Source: a bacterium (GTDB taxonomy: Bacteria > Bacteroidota > Rhodothermia > Balneolales > M1805). From it: 64,000 bases of DNA. Position 1 is the stretch's first letter. The number at the start of each line of letters is the position of its first letter. Below are positions 46,313 through 53,351 of this stretch, in pieces. The stretch lies in the NCBI GenBank assembly GCA_006226965.1, contig SBGQ01000043.1:1-64000 (forward strand), read 5' to 3'. Position numbers and translations under genes: made by a program. Below the pieces are notes generated by a model. That model was not told the DNA's origin. It was given only the letters and a program-made list of their open reading frames with translations, and did no database searches.

Positions 46313-46716
46313 TGCCAAGGGTTAGTATCGTTTTTATACGCTGGGCATTGATTCAACTTGGAATTGCTTCAACAATCGGGCTCATTATTCTTATTAGTAA
46401 AGCATCCGGAATCTGGATATGGAGTTGGAATTATCGCCCTCTGCACACGGAAGCTATTTGGTTCGGTTGGATTATCAACTTTGTAATTGGTACAGCCTGG
46501 TGGATTATGCCTAAACGTCCGGATTTACCCGATAAATTCGGTAACGAATGGTTTGCATGGCTCAGTTTCACTTTCCTTCAAATAGATTGGTTTTACCGCA
46601 TTTTTGTAGATGTATTTAACGCCCCAACAGTCATTCGCTTTACACCACTATTAGCAATTATTTGTTTTGTGATTGGAATCTGGCCAAGACTAAAACACAT
46701 CATACACGAACATTAG
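46309..46716 (+). CDS. Four-helix membrane protein B, NnrS/haem-copper-like, tandem paralogue
   Basis: A 135-residue membrane protein, paralogue of the preceding one. LHTEAIWFGWIINFVIGTAWW followed by IMPKRPDLPD matches the His-GW-G-W-MP pattern of protein A, and the following F-Y-R-I block matches L-L-R-I. Four predicted helices, no signal peptide. The ATG overlaps the stop of gene A by four bases and the stop lies four bases before the larger membrane gene, so the three are one translational unit and plausibly one complex. Confidence 0.65.
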   Translation: MMPRVSIVFIRWALIQLGIASTIGLIILISKASGIWIWSWNYRPLHTEAIWFGWIINFVIGTAWWIMPKRPDLPDKFGNEWFAWLSFTFLQIDWFYRIFVDVFNAPTVIRFTPLLAIICFVIGIWPRLKHIIHEH

Positions 46717-46720
46717 TCTA

Positions 46721-47851
46721 ATGCAAAAGCGGTATTCATTGAACACGCATGTACGAGTCCCGGGTTTATTCTATCTCGTAATTACTCTTCTATCAGGAAT
46801 AGGATTACGCATACAATGGCTCTTCCCTGATTGGAGTGTATTCTCACAAAAGTTTGCAATACATGCCCATTCTCACTTGGCTCTTTTAGGCTGGCTTTTC
46901 CCGATTTTGTTGTACTCATTAGTGAAACGGGATACACAACTCACTTCTTTCTTACGCTGGAACATCTACATATTGCATGGATTGATTATAGCCATGTTTC
47001 CGGCTTTTTTACTTCAAGGATATGCCTTTTACTCCATCTTGTTTTCATCACTTTATCTGATTGTTTCTTATTCCATTTTATGGCAACTCAGGAATGAATT
47101 GGAGTTGGGAAAGAATCCGGTAAAAACATGGGCTGTTTTATTTTACGTTGCATCAACAATTGGTCCTTGGCTTTTAGGCGGATCAACTGTATTTGGCCAA
47201 GTTTGGATGAACGCCTGGATTGCATGGTTTCTGCATTTGCAATTTAATGGTTGGGTAACTTTTGGTTTATTGGCATTATTTTTCAGCCGAATTCCTTCGC
47301 CTAAATGGTTAATACACGTTTTCGCTACGGGCACACTCTTTATTTCATTTAGTTTGATGTTACCGCAAAACGACTTTCAACTGCTTAAAATAAGTGCTGT
47401 ATTTGCGGGCATCTTACTCACCTTGAGTTCCATATGGTTAGTAACAATCGTTGTTAAACAACACCAGAGAACTACTATAACCGGATTTATTATTCAACTT
47501 CTACTCTTAAAATCGTTCTTATTGGGGTTTTCCGGACTAGAAATCATGCAAAATTACATTCACCATATTCCGCAAGCCCGAGTTGCATTTACTCATACCA
47601 GCTTATTAGCCATAGCTTCAACATTTTTGCTTTTCTATAATGGTTTATCCAAAAAATTAACCCTGCTTTTTAGCACGGCATCGTGGCTTATGGTTGCTTT
47701 ACTTTGGATGGAACTCTTTGGCTTGTATTACAAAACCGGAATTCCATTTTCAATACAAGTACCTTATATAATTTTAGGAGTCGTGCTTTTGGGAACAATT
47801 TTACCGCTAATTCTAAAATCCGTAACCAAAGTAACACAAAACCCTTCTTAA
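46721..47851 (+). CDS. Large polytopic membrane protein, haem-copper oxidase subunit I/NnrS-like
   Basis: A 376-residue protein with about eleven hydrophobic helices. His residues lie in the membrane segments: HAHSHLALLGWLFP, WFLHLQFNGWVTFGLL and FTHTSLLAIAS. HLQFNGW resembles motifs of haem-binding oxidase-like proteins, yet no catalytic set of a true oxidase or NO reductase (six conserved His) can be laid out with confidence. The HAHSH-x5-GW block also resembles the two smaller proteins just upstream. It could be an NnrS-type NO-response protein or an assembly factor for copper or haem. It is co-translated with them. Confidence 0.6.
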   Translation: MQKRYSLNTHVRVPGLFYLVITLLSGIGLRIQWLFPDWSVFSQKFAIHAHSHLALLGWLFPILLYSLVKRDTQLTSFLRWNIYILHGLIIAMFPAFLLQGYAFYSILFSSLYLIVSYSILWQLRNELELGKNPVKTWAVLFYVASTIGPWLLGGSTVFGQVWMNAWIAWFLHLQFNGWVTFGLLALFFSRIPSPKWLIHVFATGTLFISFSLMLPQNDFQLLKISAVFAGILLTLSSIWLVTIVVKQHQRTTITGFIIQLLLLKSFLLGFSGLEIMQNYIHHIPQARVAFTHTSLLAIASTFLLFYNGLSKKLTLLFSTASWLMVALLWMELFGLYYKTGIPFSIQVPYIILGVVLLGTILPLILKSVTKVTQNPS

Positions 47852-47870
47852 ATTTCCTATTTTTTCTGCA

Positions 47871-48299
47871 TTGAAAACACCTATCCACATAAAACTCTTT
47901 TCTTCTTTCATGAGTGTGTTACTCATGTGGAATTTATTTGGCTGGTGGTTATATCCCGTAGTTCACGGCATTGTTGATAAACATCTGAACTCCGGTATTG
48001 AATGTTGTAACGGAGCAGAATTATGTTGTTGTAAAGCTGCCGGAGCCGACGCCTGTTACTGCTTACCGGGGCAAGACCATGGTGACAATAACGTAATGGT
48101 CTGCGGTATTGATGCACCTGATGCACATCCTAACGCACAAGAGCAAGGCGTTCTCGTTTTCTTTGAAATGAGAGCAACAGTTACTCAACTATCCTTTCTA
48201 ATTCCGGGAAAACATCTCCCGAATTTAAGCCCTTCGTTTTGGGAACTACCCTTATCCGGCTTTCTTAACGAGCAATTTCGCCCTCCCAAATTTTCATAA
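47871..48299 (+). CDS. Cys-rich membrane-anchored protein, unknown function
   Basis: A 142-residue protein. The TTG at 47871 is taken as start; the next Met codon (ATG at 47910) would cut the hydrophobic segment (about 10-32). Between residues 43 and 78 eight cysteines cluster: CC at 45-46, CCC at 52-54, C62, C64 and C78, with His nearby (QDHGD). The remaining C-terminus is plain. Such clusters bind Cu(I), Zn or Fe-S; with nosZ and a copper receptor next door, copper storage or transfer is a fair guess. I recognise no family. Confidence 0.55.
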   Translation: MKTPIHIKLFSSFMSVLLMWNLFGWWLYPVVHGIVDKHLNSGIECCNGAELCCCKAAGADACYCLPGQDHGDNNVMVCGIDAPDAHPNAQEQGVLVFFEMRATVTQLSFLIPGKHLPNLSPSFWELPLSGFLNEQFRPPKFS

Positions 48300-48396
48300 A
48301 TAAACACTCCTGCTTTTGCAGTATTTCCTCAACTGAAATGTTTTTCAGCTTGTAGGATTATGTCAAATTTTTATTAAAAAAACTCTTTTATTATTT

Positions 48397-49194
48397 ATGA
48401 AAATCAATTTCTTAAAGGCAATTTCTATTGCACTTATCTCTATTGCTGTAATCTCTTGTAAAGATTCTACAACAACAGACAATTCGCTCGAACTTCTCTC
48501 TATTACTTCTGCTGAATCGGGCGATTACATCTTGCATCTTTCCGGCTTAAAACCACTCGAAACCGGCTACAATCGTTTGTTTTGGGATGTTTCTAAAGCT
48601 GGAACTACTGTCGAAATCGATTCAATTCTTGTAAATCCGATAATGGATATGACTACAATGACTCACTCTTGCCCCAAAGAAACGCCGTTTTCATCACAAG
48701 ATGCAGATGGTAAGTTTGAAGGCTACATGGTTTTTATCATGCCTAGCGGCGATATGGGCTCGTGGGCTATTACTGCTACCGCATACTTATCAAACGGAGA
48801 ATCGTTTACAGCCGCGGTTGATATAAGTGTGGCTAACTCTTGGAAATTGCAAAGCTTCACCTATAATGAAGTTAAATATTTTGTTTCCTGGGCTAGCCCT
48901 GATGAACCGTTTGTGGGAAAAAACACCGTTCAACTTATGCTCCACAAAAAGGCAACGATGATGAGTTTCCCTTCAACCGATGACCTTAGCTTATCAATTT
49001 ATCCGTACATGGATATGGGTTCAGGCGAGGGCCATTCCGCACCTTATGAACAAGTTGAGCGAATGGGAACGGGGCATTATAAAGGCTCCATCAGTTATAG
49101 TATGAGCGGCGACTGGCAAATTACAGTTTCTGCTAATTCCGGAAGTGAAACCGTTGCCGAAACGGTATTCAACATGAATGTTATCAGTAAATAA
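48397..49194 (+). CDS. Lipoprotein with tandem YtkA/FixH-like domains, Met/His-rich
   Basis: A 265-residue lipoprotein: MKINFLKAISIALISIAVISC, Cys at 21. Two immunoglobulin-like beta units of the YtkA/FixH type can be seen. The first contains NPIMDMTTMTHSCPKETP and VFIMPSGDMGSWAITATAY, the second IYPYMDMGSGEGHSAPYEQ and GHYKGSISYSMSGDWQITVSA. The repeated MDM and GH pairs are suited to copper binding, and YtkA-like domains are often linked to copper delivery for oxidases. It precedes the copper-type TonB receptor gene, so it may receive copper in the periplasm. Confidence 0.72.
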   Translation: MKINFLKAISIALISIAVISCKDSTTTDNSLELLSITSAESGDYILHLSGLKPLETGYNRLFWDVSKAGTTVEIDSILVNPIMDMTTMTHSCPKETPFSSQDADGKFEGYMVFIMPSGDMGSWAITATAYLSNGESFTAAVDISVANSWKLQSFTYNEVKYFVSWASPDEPFVGKNTVQLMLHKKATMMSFPSTDDLSLSIYPYMDMGSGEGHSAPYEQVERMGTGHYKGSISYSMSGDWQITVSANSGSETVAETVFNMNVISK

Positions 49195-49205
49195 ATAAAT
49201 CGCGT

Positions 49206-49289
49206 GGGCTCAGTGGGTCAAAGCTGGAAGTTACTGGCGGAATAGCAACTCTAATTCCCGCGAAGACTCCCAACGACCCATTGAAGCTC
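49206..49289 (+). ncRNA. Rod-like 84-nt hairpin before the TonB receptor gene
   Basis: GGGCTCAGTGGGTC pairs with GACCCATTGA-A-GCTC (14 pairs, one bulged A, G-U pairs allowed). Inside, TGGAAGT pairs with ACTCCCA (one mismatch) and GCGGAAT with ATTCCCGC (one bulge). The region is GC-rich against its neighbours and ends 19 nt before the ATG. It matches no riboswitch consensus that I know (cobalamin, TPP, SAM, fluoride and others checked by eye). It could be a cis-regulatory leader for copper uptake, a processed 3' end, or a mobile palindrome. Confidence 0.45.
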
Positions 49290-49308
49290 CCTTTTAATAC
49301 GTATAGCT

Positions 49309-51480
49309 ATGTATATACTTTTTATCGTTTTACTGATTATATCGCCCAATAGGCTTGTTTTGGTGGATGCACAGAACAAAGAACCTATCGCAGACGCATA
49401 TGGAATAACTTCATCCGGCAAGCTACTCATAAGTAATTCTGACGGTGTAATCGAGGTAAACAAAGAAATCCAACATCTCCAGATAAGCCACATAAACTAT
49501 CACACACTGCATATACTTGCTCCTTTTCCTGATACTGTTTTCATGCAAGCTCAAACTTATACAGGAAAAGATATTCTGGTAATCGGGAAAAAACAGGAAA
49601 ACGCTCAGATACATCAATATCAAGATTTCACAATAAACCAACCTGTTGAGCGACAATTGAGACAAATTGAAGGCTTGCAACTGGTTCAACGCGGGGCTTT
49701 TGCTTGGGAACCAATGGTTAGAGGCTTAAGTGACCAACGTTTAAGTGTTTCGATTGATGGGATGCGCGTTTATGCTGCTTGTACCGATAAAATGGACCCT
49801 CCAACCGCTTATATTGAAACAGGAAATCTTGAACAGATTACGATTCAAAAGGAAAGCAACTCTGGTTTAGAATCAGGAAACGGATTTGCAGGATTGCATT
49901 TAAAATTGCAAGAAGCACGATTTCAACATCAGTCCCTTCAACTCAGCTCAGGTTTTCGAGCACCCGACTCCTATCGCTTCTTTAGTATGACCGGAAACTC
50001 AGGTTGGCAAACGCAAGCGATTCGTTATTCAGTTTCTTTCAAACAAGCTGATGATTTTTCGGCATCCGATAATCAAGTCATAAAGAATTCGGGATTCAGC
50101 AAATTGAACGCCTCAATAAATCATCGTTGGCTGGATAAATCATTCACTGTCTCAAACACATTTATTTATGATGATGCCTGGGAAATGGGTTTTCCCGTTC
50201 TTTTAATGGATGCAACTCGCGCAAAAGCACTTATGCTACGGCAAGAGTGGCAATTCTTACGTCCCAATACATTATGGGCTAATCATTCTTTAATGGGATA
50301 TTACAATTCCGTTCGTCATAAAATGGATGATTACAGTCGGGATGTGGCCAATCGTGACGTAATGAGAAACATGTACATGCCCATGGAAGGAACAACTGAA
50401 ACCTTCGGTTTAACATGGAAAGCACATTCTTTATTCCATTCAAAACTCAATCTTAATATGGAATTGATTCAATCTACCGCAAACGGATTCATGCTTATGG
50501 AGCCCTTAGATACAACTATATCACCCATGTATTTAGACAATTTGTCTGATGTAGTTACACAAGAAGCAAAGTTCGGGTTTAATTATGAGTTTTCTCTGCT
50601 TAACGGTTGGTTAGCAACACCGAATGTGTCTTTATTGGTAAACCATATTTTCACAGACGATGAACGGTATGCGCAATATTTTGAAGAACTGTATCAAAAG
50701 AACACCAACACCAATGTGCGCTTGGCTTTTCAGGCACAAATTACACTTGCTAAACAGGTTGGCTCTTTCGGATATGTGAGCTTCAACACGTCAGTTAACG
50801 AGCGTAATCCAAACCACAATGAACGTTACTCACATTACATCTATAACTATGTTGACGGCTTCTTTTACGAAGGAAATCCTTGGCTTAAAAATGAGTTCAG
50901 CGTTGCTCAGGAAGTCTCATGGCAGCTCAATAAAGACTCTTATAGTTTGAATTTAAGTGGATTTTATCGCTCATTTAATAACTATATATCCGGCGTTTTT
51001 GACGCCAATCTAAGCTCAGAATATTATTCGTTTATGAGATATTCGAATGTTGGCAAAGCAACTCTTTTAGGATTTGAATTACGGGTACTTTCAAATCTAA
51101 CCCATTCCATTTCAATGGATAACCGTATTAGTTATACTAAAGGTAGATTAATCGGCTTAAACGATAACCTTCCGTATATAGCACCGCTCAGTGGTTACTC
51201 GAAAATAAATTGGAATACTTTTATAGGAAAGTTTACGCCCGTAATCGAATGGTCTGCTGCGCAAAACAATATTGCTGACAAAACCAGTATTGAAGACACC
51301 TCAAACGAATGGATGTTAGTTCACGTTTCTTGGGAACAATCATTTTATAATGATAATCTCCTAATCAACGCAGAAATTCAAAACGTTTTCGATACGTTTG
51401 TTGTACGCCATGTTAGTATGGGTAATCTACCTGAACATGGGCGCAGTTTCGGTATAAGTATTAAATACTTATTAAATTAA
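49309..51480 (+). CDS. TonB-dependent receptor, copper type (OprC/NosA-like)
   Basis: A 723-residue outer-membrane receptor. A short signal region is followed by a CarboxypepD-regulatory-like domain (about 16-75), a plug (VERQLRQIEGLQLVQRGAF, RLSVSIDGMRVYAACTDKMD) and a 22-strand-type barrel ending in an aromatic strand. GMRVYAACTDKMDPPTAYIE closely follows the Cys/Met copper-binding plug segment of OprC and NosA. Those proteins import copper and NosA was linked to NosZ biogenesis. Here it closes the nos cluster, downstream of a YtkA-type lipoprotein; the two may hand copper from the surface to the periplasm. Confidence 0.85.
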   Translation: MYILFIVLLIISPNRLVLVDAQNKEPIADAYGITSSGKLLISNSDGVIEVNKEIQHLQISHINYHTLHILAPFPDTVFMQAQTYTGKDILVIGKKQENAQIHQYQDFTINQPVERQLRQIEGLQLVQRGAFAWEPMVRGLSDQRLSVSIDGMRVYAACTDKMDPPTAYIETGNLEQITIQKESNSGLESGNGFAGLHLKLQEARFQHQSLQLSSGFRAPDSYRFFSMTGNSGWQTQAIRYSVSFKQADDFSASDNQVIKNSGFSKLNASINHRWLDKSFTVSNTFIYDDAWEMGFPVLLMDATRAKALMLRQEWQFLRPNTLWANHSLMGYYNSVRHKMDDYSRDVANRDVMRNMYMPMEGTTETFGLTWKAHSLFHSKLNLNMELIQSTANGFMLMEPLDTTISPMYLDNLSDVVTQEAKFGFNYEFSLLNGWLATPNVSLLVNHIFTDDERYAQYFEELYQKNTNTNVRLAFQAQITLAKQVGSFGYVSFNTSVNERNPNHNERYSHYIYNYVDGFFYEGNPWLKNEFSVAQEVSWQLNKDSYSLNLSGFYRSFNNYISGVFDANLSSEYYSFMRYSNVGKATLLGFELRVLSNLTHSISMDNRISYTKGRLIGLNDNLPYIAPLSGYSKINWNTFIGKFTPVIEWSAAQNNIADKTSIEDTSNEWMLVHVSWEQSFYNDNLLINAEIQNVFDTFVVRHVSMGNLPEHGRSFGISIKYLLN

Positions 51481-51583
51481 TTTTTTTATTATCCGAAAGA
51501 GCTCAAGGTTACAATTTGAATCCATCAGACATCTTCTTGTATAAAAATGACACACACTCATAATTGAAATTAGAGAGCAGTTT

Positions 51584-51997
51584 ATGATCACTACCAAATC
51601 TTGCCAATTTGCCATTAGAGCGCTCATCTATTTAGCGTTAAATAGCGATGGCAAACCTATCCAAATCTCGCGATTACATAAAGATTTAAATGTCGGTGCA
51701 GCTTATCTGACGAAAATATTACAACCGCTTACTCAACATGAAATCTTGGTTTCCTATAAAGGAACAAATGGCGGAGTTCAATTAAATCGCCCTGCAGATA
51801 AAATTTCTCTTTATGAAATTGTACACATTATAGACGGCGACGCTTTATTTGATGAATGTGCACTAGGAATACCAACTTGCAGTATCGAAACACCTTGTGC
51901 GTTTCATTTTAAATGGGCTGATATTCGTGATGAAATAAAATTCGCATTTCACGACACAACCATTGCAGATTTAGCTGCATCCGGCGGGCAAGTATAA
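51584..51997 (+). CDS. Second Rrf2-family regulator with three cysteines
   Basis: A 137-residue Rrf2 protein, clearly paralogous to the one at 38306-38740: same winged helix (QFAIRALIYLAL, YLTKILQPLTQHEILVSYKGTNGG) and the same loop ECALGIPTCSIETPCAFH with C92, C99 and C105 at identical spacing. It follows the copper receptor gene by 103 bp. Having one copy at each end of the nos region suggests a divided control, for example one for NO/O2 and one for copper or Fe-S status, though this is inference. Confidence 0.87.
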   Translation: MITTKSCQFAIRALIYLALNSDGKPIQISRLHKDLNVGAAYLTKILQPLTQHEILVSYKGTNGGVQLNRPADKISLYEIVHIIDGDALFDECALGIPTCSIETPCAFHFKWADIRDEIKFAFHDTTIADLAASGGQV

Positions 51998-52026
51998 AAA
52001 AAGCTGACTATTTGAGTCAGCTTTTA
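51996..52026. terminator. Bidirectional terminator after second Rrf2 gene
   Basis: AAAAAAAGCTGACT, loop ATTTG, AGTCAGCTTTT: a perfect stem of 11 bp with flanking A/T tracts between convergent genes. It closes the nos region. Confidence 0.9.
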
Positions 52027-52032
52027 GTTTGA

Positions 52033-53001
52033 TTATCTAAATTTGACAATCGCATTATCTACGGGTTTAACCGTTCGTAAATAGGTATAAATAGCGCGTA
52101 AATCATCTTCTTTCATTCCGCCATACATGCTCCAGGGCATTTCCGTGTTATAATCATTCGGCCCGAGAACAATTGCAGAATCAGCATAAGACTTAAAGCG
52201 ATTTACGAAATCTTGTTCAGTCCATTTGCCAATCCCGGTAGCTTCATCCGGTGTAATATTCGCTGATGTTGCAAATTTTCCGTTTTCCATCTTGAATTCC
52301 ATTCCACCGGCAAACTGTTTTTCCATTATGAATTGACCTTTGTCCTGAGGAGTATGACAATCCATACAACTTGCAGCTGTAACCAAATAACGACCATAAG
52401 CTACTTTGTCATTTGGATCCGGCTTAGGTTGATGAGCCGGCGGTTGCGGCATCGTTTTTACAATTAAACTCAAGGGGAAATCTAATTGCTGCGGCTCCAT
52501 TTCAAAATTATTCGGCTTCGCATCTAAGGTTCTGATATAGGCAATTACATCCAGAATATCATTCTTATCAATAGTACGATAATTCATGAAAGGCATAATC
52601 GGGAATAACGCATAACCATCTTTATGCATTCCGCCTACAATAGCTTTATAAATTTCTTCATTTGTCCAATTTGATTTACCGGTCGGAGTTAAATTACCCG
52701 GATAAATTTTGCCCGGAAAATTAGTTTCATGACTAAACGGACGTCCGCCTCCGCCATAAACATCGTCATTTACTCTTCCAGAATAAACGGTCATATCACG
52801 CTTGGAGTGACAATCAGCACAAACCATTACATGGTTCACTAAATACTTACCGTTAGCAATTCGGAGTGAATCGGTAGGTAAGGTTATCTTTTCGACTTCG
52901 AAGTCTTTGGGAAGTGCAGTATTAAAATAGATAAGCCCTGCGGCTACAACAAACACTACTAATCCCAGAAATGAGGCTAAAATTATCCCCACTTTTTTCA
53001 T
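52033..53001 (-). CDS. Membrane-anchored dihaem cytochrome c
   Basis: A 322-residue protein. One N-terminal helix (4-26) anchors it, then two cytochrome c domains: CADCH (C61-H65) and CMDCH (C212-H216), with Met ligand candidates in FPIMPFMNYRT and TEMPWSMYGG. The 'GKYLVNH-CADCH' and 'GRYLVTAASCMDCH' pattern resembles dihaem subunits of alcohol or aldose dehydrogenases and other periplasmic oxidases. No such catalytic gene is next to it. It may be a general electron carrier towards an oxidase or a reductase. Convergent with the Rrf2 gene. Confidence 0.82.
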   Translation of the reverse strand: MKKVGIILASFLGLVVFVVAAGLIYFNTALPKDFEVEKITLPTDSLRIANGKYLVNHVMVCADCHSKRDMTVYSGRVNDDVYGGGGRPFSHETNFPGKIYPGNLTPTGKSNWTNEEIYKAIVGGMHKDGYALFPIMPFMNYRTIDKNDILDVIAYIRTLDAKPNNFEMEPQQLDFPLSLIVKTMPQPPAHQPKPDPNDKVAYGRYLVTAASCMDCHTPQDKGQFIMEKQFAGGMEFKMENGKFATSANITPDEATGIGKWTEQDFVNRFKSYADSAIVLGPNDYNTEMPWSMYGGMKEDDLRAIYTYLRTVKPVDNAIVKFR

Positions 53002-53231
53002 ATGAATCCTCGGCTTTATTTTGAATAGGTTGAATTTTGAGAGAGCTGTTCACGATTAAGCCGCCTAATTGTTCCTTCACTTGTTACATAAGGGACAACA
53101 ATTTTTCGACTTAGATAGCATACCAAATAAAAACAATACTTTGTAAATATCAAAATGTGTGAGCTTTGTGACGAATGGGATTATTTCGGGATTTATTAAG
53201 TTCGATTCACTATTTATTTGATATTCAATTA
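53002..53231. other. Intergenic region between cytochrome c and DEAD-box genes
   Basis: Part of a 350-bp divergent gap that must hold both promoters. The cytochrome promoter should be in the first ~100 bp but I find no clean TAnnTTTG match. No RNA gene or repeat recognised. Confidence 0.4.
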
Positions 53232-53256
53232 TTGAGCAGAATTTTAGGTATCTTTA
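53232..53256 (+). promoter_or_regulatory. Candidate promoter of the DEAD-box helicase gene
   Basis: TTG followed 14 bp later by TATCTTTA (one mismatch to TAnnTTTG). Initiation near 53262 would give a leader of about 90 nt, as is common for cold-inducible helicase genes. Sequence-based guess only. Confidence 0.3.
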
Positions 53257-53351
53257 GCCCACAAAAAACAACACGTTGATAAGCCCGGCCTTTTGCACTC
53301 GTACGATTCCGATTTTAATCAACCCAACACGCAACGTTCTACTCCTATTTC

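Noticed and set aside
46721-47851. Calling the large membrane protein an NO reductase or cbb3 oxidase
   Set aside because: Only some membrane His residues are present and the six-His catalytic set could not be placed.
49206-49289. Idea that the hairpin is a 4.5S RNA, a cobalamin riboswitch or an integron attC site
   Set aside because: The SRP GGAA tetraloop region, the cobalamin box and the GTTRRRY/RYYYAAC core sites are all missing.
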